From Gillisella taibaishanensis (GTDB taxonomy: Bacteria; Pseudomonadota; Alphaproteobacteria; Rhizobiales; Rhizobiaceae): 64,000 nt of DNA. Below the pieces are notes generated by a model, which saw only the letters and a list, made by a program, of their open reading frames with translations, did no database searches and was not told the DNA's origin. The DNA lies in the NCBI RefSeq assembly GCF_001938985.1, contig NZ_MKIN01000018.1, positions 186,001-250,000 of the forward strand, read 5' to 3'. Positions 36,487-44,701 of the stretch are shown here, one piece after another; position 1 is the stretch's first letter, and every line of letters begins with the position of its first letter. Made by a program: the position numbers and the translations under genes.

Positions 36487-37833
36487 TCACCCCTGTTCGC
36501 GGTCGGCGGCCCGGCCGGCGCGGATCGCTTCGGCCAGGAAGGGCCGCGATAGGCCGTGATAAAGCGGCTCGCGGGCCAGGAGCCGCGAGGTGGCATAGCC
36601 GAGCATGGCGGTGGCCATGATGGCAATGGCGCTGTCATGGCTGGCGGTCATTTCCATGATGATGACGAAGGCGGTCATCGGGGCCTGCACGACGCCAGCG
36701 AAATAGCCGGCCATGCCGAGGATGGCGCCAAGCGCGATGCTGGAACCGGTCAGGCTGGCGGCGGTGCTGCCAAGGCCGGCGCCGACCGACAGCGATGGTG
36801 CAAAGATGCCGCCGGGAATGCCCGAGATCATCGTCAGGAACGATGCGGCCAGCTTTTCCACGAAGTAGAATAGCGGCAGGGCCTGCCCCTCGACCGCGCC
36901 GCGCGCCTGTTCATAGCCGGTGCCGTAGGTGGCGCCGTGGGTGCTGATACCGATCAGGGCCACGCCGAGGCCGCAAAGAGCGGCCAGCACGACCGCACGC
37001 AGCAACGGCTTGGCCGACACTTGCGTCCAGCGGCGAATGCGGCGCGCGAGAGAGAGGGCGCCGGCGCTGAACAGCGCCCCGAAAGCGCCGCCGCCAATGC
37101 CGCAGACGCCGACCAGCAACCAGTCCTTCATGCCCGACAGAACAGGATTGGCGGTGCCGAAATAGGTATAGCTGCCGACCATGCCGAGCGCTGCCAGACC
37201 GGATACGATGACGGCGATCAGCACGAGGCTGTTGACGCGGGAATGATAGGTCTTGCTCATCTCCTCGATGGCAAACACGATCCCGGCCAGCGGTGTGTTG
37301 AAGGCGGCGGCGATGCCGGCAGCCGAGCCCGCCAGGATCAGCCCATCGGCGCGCGCCATCCCGCCAAGCCGCGCGCAAAACAGCATGATCGAGGCGCCGA
37401 CCTGGACCGTCGGTCCTTCGCGGCCGATCGAACCGCCGCAAAACAGACCGATGACCGTCAGCAGGATCTTGCCGACCGCGATCCGCATCGACAGCAGCCG
37501 AGACCGTCCGGCGGGACTGTCGACATGACGCGCGGCGATCGCCTGCGGAATGCCGGAACCTTGCGAGGCCGGAAACACCCGCGCCGCCAGAAGTGCGCAA
37601 AGGGCGAAACCAGCAGGCGTCAGCAGTAGTGGGATCAGGAAATTCCAGCTGCCGGCATGGGTGAGGGCATGAAACAGCGCCTGCGCCCGGTCAGCCAGCC
37701 AGGCAAAGCCGACGCTGACCACGCCGATGGCACCGGCACCGGCCCAGAACACCAGCCGCATCTTCCACATCCGCCAGGAACCGCCCAGCGCTTTTGAGCG
37801 CCGAAGCATTTTCGAGGGCGTGGAACGCGGCAT
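36487..37833 (-). CDS. ClC-family chloride channel/antiporter
   Basis: The 448-residue membrane protein has the canonical ClC motifs: GSGIPQAI (selectivity), GGSIGREGPTVQVGA and PGGIFAPSLSVGAG. It therefore probably handles chloride, unlike the CLC-F protein upstream. Ten or more hydrophobic segments are visible, and no CBS domains follow. ATG 37833 follows GGGAG; the frame is open to 37935 but lacks features. It converges on the flagellin gene. Confidence 0.93.
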   Translation of the reverse strand: MPRSTPSKMLRRSKALGGSWRMWKMRLVFWAGAGAIGVVSVGFAWLADRAQALFHALTHAGSWNFLIPLLLTPAGFALCALLAARVFPASQGSGIPQAIAARHVDSPAGRSRLLSMRIAVGKILLTVIGLFCGGSIGREGPTVQVGASIMLFCARLGGMARADGLILAGSAAGIAAAFNTPLAGIVFAIEEMSKTYHSRVNSLVLIAVIVSGLAALGMVGSYTYFGTANPVLSGMKDWLLVGVCGIGGGAFGALFSAGALSLARRIRRWTQVSAKPLLRAVVLAALCGLGVALIGISTHGATYGTGYEQARGAVEGQALPLFYFVEKLAASFLTMISGIPGGIFAPSLSVGAGLGSTAASLTGSSIALGAILGMAGYFAGVVQAPMTAFVIIMEMTASHDSAIAIMATAMLGYATSRLLAREPLYHGLSRPFLAEAIRAGRAADREQG

Positions 37834-38100
37834 GATCAATCTCCCGGCAGGTGGTGAAGCTTTGGGTCTACGGGATAATGCCGCAGATACCAATGCAGAG
37901 GGGCGAAAATTCAAGGCCTGTCGCATATGGGCCACGCGAGGAATCCGAAATGCGGCACGAAGGAGCGGCTGATGGCAGCGCCCTTGCTTTCGTCGCTTAC
38001 TTCTTGTTCACGATCCGACTTCACAACATTTTTACCGGCCACTGCCATAAGCAGTGGTCTGTGAAAAACCTCTAATATTCGGCTGGGAGACGCAGGGCGG

Positions 38101-39390
38101 ATGACGGATGCGATAGTGACCGGCCTCGATGTCGCGCGCGATGTGGTGCCCTTGCCCAGAGATGCTGGCGCCTCAGGGACGGCATCCGTGAAGCTGATGC
38201 GCCTGGCGGCGGGACTGGGGCTTGCAGCCCTCTCGCTGATCTCTGTCGAATTCCTGTTTGAGCCGCTGGCGGAACTCGGCCTTGTCTACAAGCTCCATAC
38301 CGGTCTTGGCGGCGCCAGTCTGGCGAGCCTGTCATTGCTGGGAGCCATGGCGGCAGGACGGGCGATGCAGCGCCAGATCCGACCCCAGCGTCCCGGGCCG
38401 ACACCCTGCGCGTTGCAGCAGGCCAGCCAAATAGTCTATGCCCACTCGCACGCCGCTGCCGGTCTTGTGGCGCTCGGTGACAAGCAAATCCTGTTTTCCC
38501 AGGCCGGCGATGCCTTCCTGATGTATGCACGCCGCGGCCGCCGCTTCATCGTGTTGTTCGATCCGGTCGGCCCGCGTTCCGCCTGGCCGGGACTGGTCAT
38601 GGCCTTGCTGCGACAGGCGAAGGCCTCCGGCTGCCGTGTCGCTTTCTACCAGGTCTCTGCAGACTTTCTGCCTGTGGCGGCAGATGCCGGCCTGCGGCTG
38701 TTCAAACTCGGTGATCAGGCAATCGTTGACCTCACCCGCTTCGATCTCAAAGGTGGCGACTGGCTAAAACTGCGCCGCTCGATCAACCGTGCCGAACGCG
38801 ACGGGCTGGAATTTTCGGTGATCGCACCCGAGGCCGTGCCTGATGTGATCGATGAACTGGGCTATGTCTCCGATGTCTGGCTTGCCCATCATCAGGCTGG
38901 CGAGAAGGGCTTTTCGCTCGGCACTTTCCAGCGCAGCTATGTTGCCGCGCATCCGGTCGCGGTGATCCGGCTGCATGGCCGCATCGTGGCCTTTGCCAAT
39001 ATTCTGACCACTGACGACCGTGAGGAGGCCTTCATCGACCTGATGCGGCATCTGCCCGGCACCCATCGCGGTATGATGGACCTGCTGTTCGTCAAAATCA
39101 TGCTGCATCTGAAAGCCGAAGGTTATAGCCGCCTCGATCTCGGCATGGCGCCCCTGTCGGGCCTCTCCAGCCGGGAGAGTGCCCCGCTTTGGCACCGCCT
39201 CGGCCGTCTCATCTATGAAAACGGCGAACGGCTCTACAATTTCAAGGGTGTCCACGCCTTCAAGGCCAAATTCGACCCGGACTGGCAACCCCGCTATCTC
39301 GCCGTCAGCCGCAAAAGCGAAGCCTTGCCCGCGGTGGTCGACACCGCACTCCTGATCAGCGGCGGTGTACGGCGGTTGATGAGGCGGTAG
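38101..39390 (+). CDS. Short MprF-like protein (DUF2156 domain), flippase part missing
   Basis: The 429-residue protein has two hydrophobic helices (LMRLAAGLGLAALSLISVEF and SLASLSLLGAMAA) and then the C-terminal aminoacyl-phosphatidylglycerol synthase domain. That domain includes LVALGDKQILFSQAGDAFLMYARRGRRFIVLFDPVG, RSINRAERDGLEFSVI, YVSDVWL, KGFSLGTF, FANIL, EEAFIDLMRH and YNFKGVHAFKAKFDPDWQPRYLA. Full-length MprF/LpiA proteins have ~850 residues with a long N-terminal membrane flippase; that part is absent. The product may add lysine or another amino acid to lipids but would need another flippase, or it may act on something else. The upstream 37834-38100 gap has no remnant I can see. Confidence 0.86.
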   Translation: MTDAIVTGLDVARDVVPLPRDAGASGTASVKLMRLAAGLGLAALSLISVEFLFEPLAELGLVYKLHTGLGGASLASLSLLGAMAAGRAMQRQIRPQRPGPTPCALQQASQIVYAHSHAAAGLVALGDKQILFSQAGDAFLMYARRGRRFIVLFDPVGPRSAWPGLVMALLRQAKASGCRVAFYQVSADFLPVAADAGLRLFKLGDQAIVDLTRFDLKGGDWLKLRRSINRAERDGLEFSVIAPEAVPDVIDELGYVSDVWLAHHQAGEKGFSLGTFQRSYVAAHPVAVIRLHGRIVAFANILTTDDREEAFIDLMRHLPGTHRGMMDLLFVKIMLHLKAEGYSRLDLGMAPLSGLSSRESAPLWHRLGRLIYENGERLYNFKGVHAFKAKFDPDWQPRYLAVSRKSEALPAVVDTALLISGGVRRLMRR

Positions 39391-39459
39391 GGTTAGGCCC
39401 ACTTTTTCTGATCCGACTGATCCGCTACATTGCATAGAAAGTGATTGGGTCGGTGCGTG

Positions 39460-39669
39460 ATGCGAACGCTGGTAAATCTTGATGACGCGGTAGCCTTGGA
39501 ACTCGACCGTATCGCCAAGGCAGAAAAAACTTTACGGGCGGTGCTTATCCTAACGGGTATTGCGCTGTTGTTGCAGGAGCGCAAACGGTCTGATCTGGAG
39601 CGCGCTTTCGGTCTGTGGACCGACGAGCGTGATGGCGTGGCCTACCAGCGCGATCTGCGCCGCGCATAA
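39460..39669 (+). CDS. VapB-like antitoxin, probably relic
   Basis: The 69-residue frame begins MRTLVNLDDAVALELDRIAK, a ribbon-helix-helix start typical of VapB, and ends DLERAFGLWTDERDGVAYQRDLR, the toxin-binding tail seen in VapB of VapBC pairs. The middle segment (TLRAVLILTGIALLLQERK) is divergent. A toxin remnant follows directly. Confidence 0.6.
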   Translation: MRTLVNLDDAVALELDRIAKAEKTLRAVLILTGIALLLQERKRSDLERAFGLWTDERDGVAYQRDLRRA

Positions 39670-39672
39670 CCG

Positions 39673-39831
39673 CTGAAACTCCCCGATGCCATCATCTGGG
39701 CCAGGGCAATGGCACATGACCAACTGCTGGTCGCCCGCGATGCCAAGGGCATCCAGGCTGATCAACCTGGCATCCGTATTTCCCTATCGCCTTTGATGCT
39801 CACCGATCACTCAACTGCCAATCCGGATTGA
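39673..39831 (+). pseudogene. VapC (PIN-domain toxin) C-terminal remnant
   Basis: The frame codes for LKLPDAIIWARAMAHDQLLVARDAKGIQADQPGIRISLSP, which matches the last part of PIN-domain VapC toxins (LPDAIIxAtA, LLVTRDxKDF, GVRVP). The first ~90 residues with two of the acidic residues are absent, so it cannot be a working toxin. The remnant overlaps the end of betA by 32 bp. Confidence 0.78.
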
Positions 39832-41452
39832 TCCAAGGCTCCTGATTGCTGCGGGGCAGGGGCTGCTTGCCGAGAATATGGTCTGACGCCTTCTCGCCGG
39901 TCATGATCGAGGGACCGTTGAGATTGCCATAGGTCACATGCGGGAAGATCGAGCTATCCGCCACGCGCAGGCCTTCGACGCCGATCACTTTGGTCGCGGG
40001 ATCGACAACCGCCATCGGATCATCGGCGCGGCCCATTTTGCAGGTGCCGCAGGGGTGATAGGCCCCCTCCAGATGCTCGCGCAGGAAGGAGTCGATTTCG
40101 TCGTCCGTTTGCGCCTTCGGTCCCGGCGCGATCTCGCCGCCCATGTAAGGCGTGAAGGCGGGTTGAGCGAAAATCTCGCGGGTGATCCTCACCGCATGGC
40201 GGAATTTCACCCAGTCCTCAGGGTCGCTCATATAGTTGAAGCGCAGCACCGGCGCGTCTTTCACGTCAGGCGAGCGTAGGGTCACGGAGCCGCGCGATTT
40301 CGACATGTTGTAGCCGACATGCGCCTGAAACCCATGGCCCTCCGCTGCCGATTTGCCATCGTAAGACACCGCAATCGGCAGGAAGTGATACTGGATGTCA
40401 GGCCATTTTACGCCCGGTGCCGAGCGAATGAAGGCGGCCGCCTCGAACTGGTTGGACGTGCCAAGCCCCGTCTTGAAGAATAGCCATTGCGCCCCCACCA
40501 CGCCCTTCCAGAACCAGTTGTTCCGGGAATGCAGGGTGATCGGCAGTTTCGATTTGAACTGATGGTAATATTCGAGATGGTCCTGCATGTTCTGGCCCAC
40601 GCCTGGCCGATCCGCCACGACGTCGATGCCCATGTCGCGCAGATGCGCCGCTGGGCCTACGCCTGACAGCATCAGGATTTTCGGTGAGTTGAAGGTCGAG
40701 GCTGCGACGATGACTTCGCGGTTGGCGCGGATCACCTCGATCTTGCCGCCGATCTCCACTTCAACGCCGACGGCCTTCAACCCCTCGAACACCACGCGCC
40801 TGGCATAGCAGCGGATCAGACGGCAGTTTTCACGCTTCAGCGCGGGCTTGAGGTAAGCATTGGCAGCAGACCAGCGGCGGCCGGCCCAGCTCGTCTGCTC
40901 CATCAGGCCGAAGCCTTCCTGTTGGCGGCCGTTATAGTCCTCGGTGACCGGAAAACCCGCCTGCCGCCCCGCGTCGATAAACGCCTTGTAGAGCGGGTTC
41001 TTCACCTCTCCACGCCGCACATGCAGCGGGCCATCGGTGCCACGCCAGCCATCCTCGCCGCCGTGGGAATGTTCCATGCGCTTGAAATAGGGCAGCACGT
41101 CGGCATAGGCCCAGCCGGTGGCGCCCAGCTCATCCCAACGGTTGAAATCCTCGGCATGGCCGCGCACGTAGACCATGCCATTGATGGACGAAGACCCGCC
41201 CACCACCTTGCCGCGTGGCGCAATCATCCGGCGATTGTTGAGATGCGGCTCGGGTTCCGACAAGTAGCCCCAGTTATAGCGATCCATATTCATGGGAAAG
41301 GCCAGCGCCGCCGGCATCTGCACGAAAGGGCCGATGTCGGAGCCGCCGAATTCCAGCACGATGACCGTGTGCTTGCCATCCTCCGACAGACGGTAAGCCA
41401 TGGCCGAGCCTGCCGAGCCGGAACCGATGATGACGAAATCTGCATTTTGCAT
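39800..41452 (-). CDS. betA: Choline dehydrogenase
   Basis: BetA oxidises choline to betaine aldehyde in the glycine betaine pathway, using FAD at the membrane. The 550-residue GMC oxidoreductase has [20 protein letters not shown] (ADP-binding), [35 protein letters not shown], and the C-terminal [10 protein letters not shown] and [16 protein letters not shown] (the His-Asn pair region). It is separated from betB by a toxin-antitoxin module and a small gene on the other strand. A 5' duplicate of this gene remains at 42127-42191. Upstream, only 52 bp separate its ATG from the divergent toxin gene. Confidence 0.96.
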   Translation of the reverse strand: MQNADFVIIGSGSAGSAMAYRLSEDGKHTVIVLEFGGSDIGPFVQMPAALAFPMNMDRYNWGYLSEPEPHLNNRRMIAPRGKVVGGSSSINGMVYVRGHAEDFNRWDELGATGWAYADVLPYFKRMEHSHGGEDGWRGTDGPLHVRRGEVKNPLYKAFIDAGRQAGFPVTEDYNGRQQEGFGLMEQTSWAGRRWSAANAYLKPALKRENCRLIRCYARRVVFEGLKAVGVEVEIGGKIEVIRANREVIVAASTFNSPKILMLSGVGPAAHLRDMGIDVVADRPGVGQNMQDHLEYYHQFKSKLPITLHSRNNWFWKGVVGAQWLFFKTGLGTSNQFEAAAFIRSAPGVKWPDIQYHFLPIAVSYDGKSAAEGHGFQAHVGYNMSKSRGSVTLRSPDVKDAPVLRFNYMSDPEDWVKFRHAVRITREIFAQPAFTPYMGGEIAPGPKAQTDDEIDSFLREHLEGAYHPCGTCKMGRADDPMAVVDPATKVIGVEGLRVADSSIFPHVTYGNLNGPSIMTGEKASDHILGKQPLPRSNQEPWINPDWQLSDR

Positions 41453-41470
41453 GGTGTCAGGTCCGATAGG

Positions 41471-41498
41471 TTGAAAAACTATAGCTATTTGCTATACT
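41471..41498 (+). promoter_or_regulatory. Promoter with palindromic operator for the toxin-antitoxin module
   Basis: TTGAAA (41471-41476) and TATACT (41493-41498) lie 16 bp apart. A perfect inverted repeat TATAGC-tattt-GCTATA (41480-41496) overlaps the -10 box. The predicted start of transcription falls at about the toxin ATG (41505), suggesting a leaderless mRNA. Confidence 0.65.
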
Positions 41499-41504
41499 CG
41501 CAAC

Positions 41505-41750
41505 ATGAAGAGAGTGGAGTACACCAAGGCTGCCACCAAAGTGATGGACCGGATGCAGCCCAAGCGCCGGGATGCTATACGGCTGAAAGTCGATGCCTTC
41601 GCGCGGGGCGAGCGTGTCGATGTGAAAAAGCTGAAGGGCAGCCCACTGCTCAGAATTCGCGTCGGTGATGACCGGGTAATCCTCGATGAGCAAACGATGT
41701 TGGTCATTGTCGTCGAAGTCGGGCCGCGCGGCGGTATCTACAAGGAGTGA
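41505..41750 (+). CDS. RelE/HigB-type toxin
   Basis: The 81-residue protein fits the RelE fold: MKRVEYTKAATKVMDRMQPKRRDAIRLKV, VKKLKGSPLLRIRVGDDRVILDE, and VVEVGPRGGIYKE. Toxin first, helix-turn-helix antitoxin second is the HigBA gene order. It would cleave mRNA when free. The ATG is at the presumed transcription start, and no ribosome-binding site is visible. The antitoxin gene follows after 3 bp. The module is inserted between betA and betB, on the opposite strand. Confidence 0.86.
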   Translation: MKRVEYTKAATKVMDRMQPKRRDAIRLKVDAFARGERVDVKKLKGSPLLRIRVGDDRVILDEQTMLVIVVEVGPRGGIYKE

Positions 41751-41753
41751 ACC

Positions 41754-42104
41754 ATGGGCGAACTGCGCAAGACGGTCATCGACGGCGAGACCTATGTTCT
41801 TATCCCCGAGGATGACTACGAAGACCTGATCGATACGATCAAGGCCGAGCGAGTGATGGCCCGTGTCCGGGCGGGCGAAGAAACCTGGCCATCTGAACTC
41901 GTCTACGAATTGTGGGAAACCGACAGCCGCATCCGCACCTTCCGCACTTACCGCAACCTCTCCGTTTCTGACCTTGCCGCGGCCGCCGGCATTTCCCAGC
42001 CCTATCTGTCGGAAATCGAAAGCGGCAAGAAGACCGGCTCCGTCGACGTGCTGAAACGCATCGCCACCGCGCTCAAGGTCGATCTCGACGATATTGTCGT
42101 GTGA
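41754..42104 (+). CDS. HTH (XRE/HigA-like) antitoxin
   Basis: The 116-residue protein has an N-terminal toxin-binding part (VLIPEDDYEDLIDTIKAERVMARVRAGEE). Its C-terminal XRE helix-turn-helix is IRTFRTYRNLSVSDLAAAAGISQPYLSEIESGKKTGSVDVLKRIATALKVDLDDIVV. It should bind the TATAGC/GCTATA palindrome upstream of the toxin. Start ATG 41754 lies 3 bp after the toxin stop. Confidence 0.9.
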   Translation: MGELRKTVIDGETYVLIPEDDYEDLIDTIKAERVMARVRAGEETWPSELVYELWETDSRIRTFRTYRNLSVSDLAAAAGISQPYLSEIESGKKTGSVDVLKRIATALKVDLDDIVV

Positions 42105-42126
42105 CGGATTATACGGCTTTGGGCGC

Positions 42127-42191
42127 AAAAATTGGCTATCGGCATTTGAAGCCGAGTTGGAGCCGATGTTGACGAAATCTGCTTGATCAAT
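42127..42191 (-). pseudogene. Degenerate second copy of the betA 5' end
   Basis: Read on the minus strand the region gives ATGATTGATCAAGCAGATTT and then CGTCAACATCGGCTCC, coding for MIDQADFVNIGSN-SAS. The real betA begins [17 protein letters not shown]. About 40 bp agree closely (GCAGATTTCGTCA...ATCGG-TCC...CTCGGC), after which similarity fades. The copy lies at the far side of the toxin-antitoxin module, so it marks the junction where that module entered betA or its promoter. Confidence 0.72.
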
Positions 42192-42245
42192 CATTTGTTA
42201 TTCCAGCAACTGCCACTTGTGCCGATGTCGACCGGAGATGATGTC

Positions 42246-42587
42246 ATGGGTAATCAGAAAGCGCGGGAGACACGGTCTCCGCCGGAAGATAAAAAGCATT
42301 CGCTCGAACGCGACTGCCGCGATGGTTATGGCGAAAACAACAAGTCCAAGCGCAAAGCCATTCCTCTTTTCAAAGCGCAATCCAATCGACGGGGCCGTCA
42401 CGCGGCCAAGGTCGCTATCGTCTCGCTCGTTGACGATGACTCGGTCGACGAAATGAACAAACTTGCAATCGCTGAGCATTTGGCACTGCATCCCCAAAAA
42501 AGGAAAAGTTCGGATCTGCCGTTGTCGGAATTCTTTGAGCATCAGCGTATCCGGCGTTCTTGGCGGTTGGGGCTTGGCAAGGACTAA
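42246..42587 (+). CDS. Conserved small basic protein, unknown function
   Basis: The 113-residue product has the pattern KKHSLERDCRDGYGENNKSKRKAIPLFKAQSNR. I recognise this as a small protein in many Alphaproteobacteria and beyond (K-K-x-S-x-x-x-D-R-R-x-x-Y-G-E-N-x-K-S-S-R-K-x-I-P-x-x-K), without known function. The second half (HAAKVAIVSLVDDDSVDEMN) is acidic then basic. It converges with betB (7-bp gap). ATG 42246 is chosen by the family start; ATG 42183 is open upstream. Confidence 0.72.
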   Translation: MGNQKARETRSPPEDKKHSLERDCRDGYGENNKSKRKAIPLFKAQSNRRGRHAAKVAIVSLVDDDSVDEMNKLAIAEHLALHPQKRKSSDLPLSEFFEHQRIRRSWRLGLGKD

Positions 42588-42594
42588 ACTCCGT

Positions 42595-44061
42595 TCAATA
42601 CGGCGCTTCACACTTGCCCATGCCGACATAAACAGTCTTCAACTCCGAATAATGCTCCAGCGCGGCCAACGAATTCTCGCGGCCGAAGCCGGATTGCTTG
42701 GAGCCGCCGAAGGGCATTTCCACCGGGCAGAGATTGTAGGTGTTGATCCACAGCGTACCGGCTTCCAGCTGGTCCACGACACGGTGGGCGCGGCTGATGT
42801 CTGATGTAAACACGCCACCGGCGAGGCCGAATTCTGTGGCATTGGCGCGGGCGATCACGTCTGTCTCGTCGTCGAAATCCAGCACGCACATCACGGGGCC
42901 GAAGATTTCCTCCCGCGCGATGGTCATGTCGTCGGTGACATCGGCAAACACGGTCGGCTGGATGAAGGCGCCAGTGCCGGAAGCGCTGTTGGGAATGCCG
43001 CCGCCCGTTACCAGCGTCGCGCCCTCAGCCTTGCCCTTGTCGATATAAGAGAGAACCTTTTCCCGCTGCGCCATCGAGACCAGCGGCCCCATCTGGGTCA
43101 CCTCATCCTGGGGATCGCCGATGACGATCGCCTCGGTGCGGGCCTTCAGGCGCTCCAGGAACGTGGCCTTGATCGCGCGATGCACGAAGACCCGCGTGCC
43201 ATTGGAGCAGACCTGGCCGGTCGAATAGAAATTCGCCAGCATCGCGCCCGAGATCGCGCTGTCGATATCGGCATCATCGAACACGATCAGCGGTGATTTG
43301 CCGCCAAGCTCCATGGTCACGTGCTTCAGATGCCCCGCAGCCGCTGCCGCCACCTTGCGGCCTGTCGGCACCGAGCCGGTCAGCGATACCTTGGCGACGT
43401 CAGGGTGGTTGACCAGCAAGGGCCCGGTGTCGCGATCGCCCTGGATGACGTTGAACACGCCCTTGGGCGCACCCGCCTCGATCAGGATTTCGGCGATTTT
43501 CAGAGCGCCGAGCGGCGTCATTTCCGAGGGTTTGAACACCATGGCATTGCCGGCGGCCAGCGCCGGGGCCGATTTCCAGCAGGCGATCTGCTGCGGATAG
43601 TTCCAGGCGCCTATGCCGACGCAGACGCCAAGTGGAACGCGCTTCGTATAGGCAAAATCATTGCCCAGCGGAATGTGGCTGCCGTTCAATCCTGCCGCAG
43701 CGATGCCGCCGAAGAACTCGAAACTGTCGGCGCCCGATGTCGGGTCGGCCACGATGGTTTCCTGGATAGGCTTGCCGGTGTCGAGCGTTTCCAGCTCAGA
43801 TAGTTCGCGGTTGCGCTCCCGCATGATTTCGGCAGCTTTTTTGAGCACCCGGCCGCGTGCGGTGGGCGACAGCGCCGCCCATTCCTTCTGCGCCCGCTTG
43901 GCAGACGCAATGGCCTTTTCGACGATCGCAGGTGTTGCGGCATGCAGGCGTGCGATCACTTCGCCGGTGGCGGGATAGACGCTCTCGATCACGGTGCCTG
44001 ATGTATCTTCGACATAGGCGCCGTCGATGAAATGGGAGGCTGTCGGTTGGGCTTTCATCAT
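42595..44061 (-). CDS. betB: Betaine-aldehyde dehydrogenase
   Basis: BetB oxidises betaine aldehyde to glycine betaine with NAD. The 488-residue aldehyde dehydrogenase has [45 protein letters not shown], the catalytic Glu in [11 protein letters not shown], and the catalytic Cys in [12 protein letters not shown]. The C-terminal [15 protein letters not shown] is typical. It overlaps the upstream GST gene by 4 bp (ATGA), indicating translational coupling. Confidence 0.96.
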   Translation of the reverse strand: MMKAQPTASHFIDGAYVEDTSGTVIESVYPATGEVIARLHAATPAIVEKAIASAKRAQKEWAALSPTARGRVLKKAAEIMRERNRELSELETLDTGKPIQETIVADPTSGADSFEFFGGIAAAGLNGSHIPLGNDFAYTKRVPLGVCVGIGAWNYPQQIACWKSAPALAAGNAMVFKPSEMTPLGALKIAEILIEAGAPKGVFNVIQGDRDTGPLLVNHPDVAKVSLTGSVPTGRKVAAAAAGHLKHVTMELGGKSPLIVFDDADIDSAISGAMLANFYSTGQVCSNGTRVFVHRAIKATFLERLKARTEAIVIGDPQDEVTQMGPLVSMAQREKVLSYIDKGKAEGATLVTGGGIPNSASGTGAFIQPTVFADVTDDMTIAREEIFGPVMCVLDFDDETDVIARANATEFGLAGGVFTSDISRAHRVVDQLEAGTLWINTYNLCPVEMPFGGSKQSGFGRENSLAALEHYSELKTVYVGMGKCEAPY

Positions 44062-44699
44062 AAAACTCGCAATTCTTCGTAGGAAACCATCACATGCTCG
44101 CGAAAGGCCGGGCGCGTGGTCAGGTTCTGGTAATAGCGGTGAAGGGCAGGGCGCTCGGGGCGCATGATGTCGATATCGAAATAGCGAAACAGCACATGGC
44201 CGAACTGAATATCGGCCAGGGTCAGGTCGTCACCGACCAGAAAGGCGTGCTGCTCCAGCCGCTGTTCGGCAATGTCGAGCTTTGCGCCGAGCACATCCAA
44301 GGCCTTTGCAATGGCGGCGGGATCTCTGTCTTTGGGCGCCGTCCGCACGACGCGCCAAAAAATTGGCGAGGTGAATTCAAGGGCAATATTGATCTTCGAC
44401 CATTCGGCCCACATGTCGACCTGTGCGCGCGCCGCCATATCGTCCGGCCAGAATGGCGAAGAGGCATAGCGGCTGGCGAGATAGCGCAGGATGGCGCCGG
44501 TCTCGAACAGGGCCTCGCCATCGCCATCTTTTAGGACCGGCACCGTGCCATTCGGGTTCATCGCCAGAAAGTCCGGTGTGTCGTTGCCGCCATAGCGATG
44601 GCCGACGTCATGGCGCTGATAATCGAGACCAAGCTCGCCGACGCACCACATCAAGGCCTGCACATTGGAAGAAGACTGTCTGCCCCAGATGGTCAGCAT
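44058..44699 (-). CDS. Glutathione S-transferase-like protein in the bet operon
   Basis: The 213-residue protein has the thioredoxin-like N-domain ([57 protein letters not shown]) and the all-helical C-domain ([19 protein letters not shown]). The glutathione-binding E-T/S motif is present (FETGAI). It sits between betC and betB with overlaps or 2-bp spacing, so it is co-expressed with the choline pathway, perhaps to protect against the reactive betaine aldehyde. ATG 44699 is preferred over GTG 44705 because GGGGAG lies 7 bp before it. Confidence 0.88.
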   Translation of the reverse strand: MLTIWGRQSSSNVQALMWCVGELGLDYQRHDVGHRYGGNDTPDFLAMNPNGTVPVLKDGDGEALFETGAILRYLASRYASSPFWPDDMAARAQVDMWAEWSKINIALEFTSPIFWRVVRTAPKDRDPAAIAKALDVLGAKLDIAEQRLEQHAFLVGDDLTLADIQFGHVLFRYFDIDIMRPERPALHRYYQNLTTRPAFREHVMVSYEELRVL

Positions 44700-44701
44700 G
44701 A

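Noticed and set aside
41457..42194. 245-codon minus frame over the toxin-antitoxin module as a gene
   Set aside because: Only its first ~20 codons resemble betA; the rest is antisense to the toxin and antitoxin genes.
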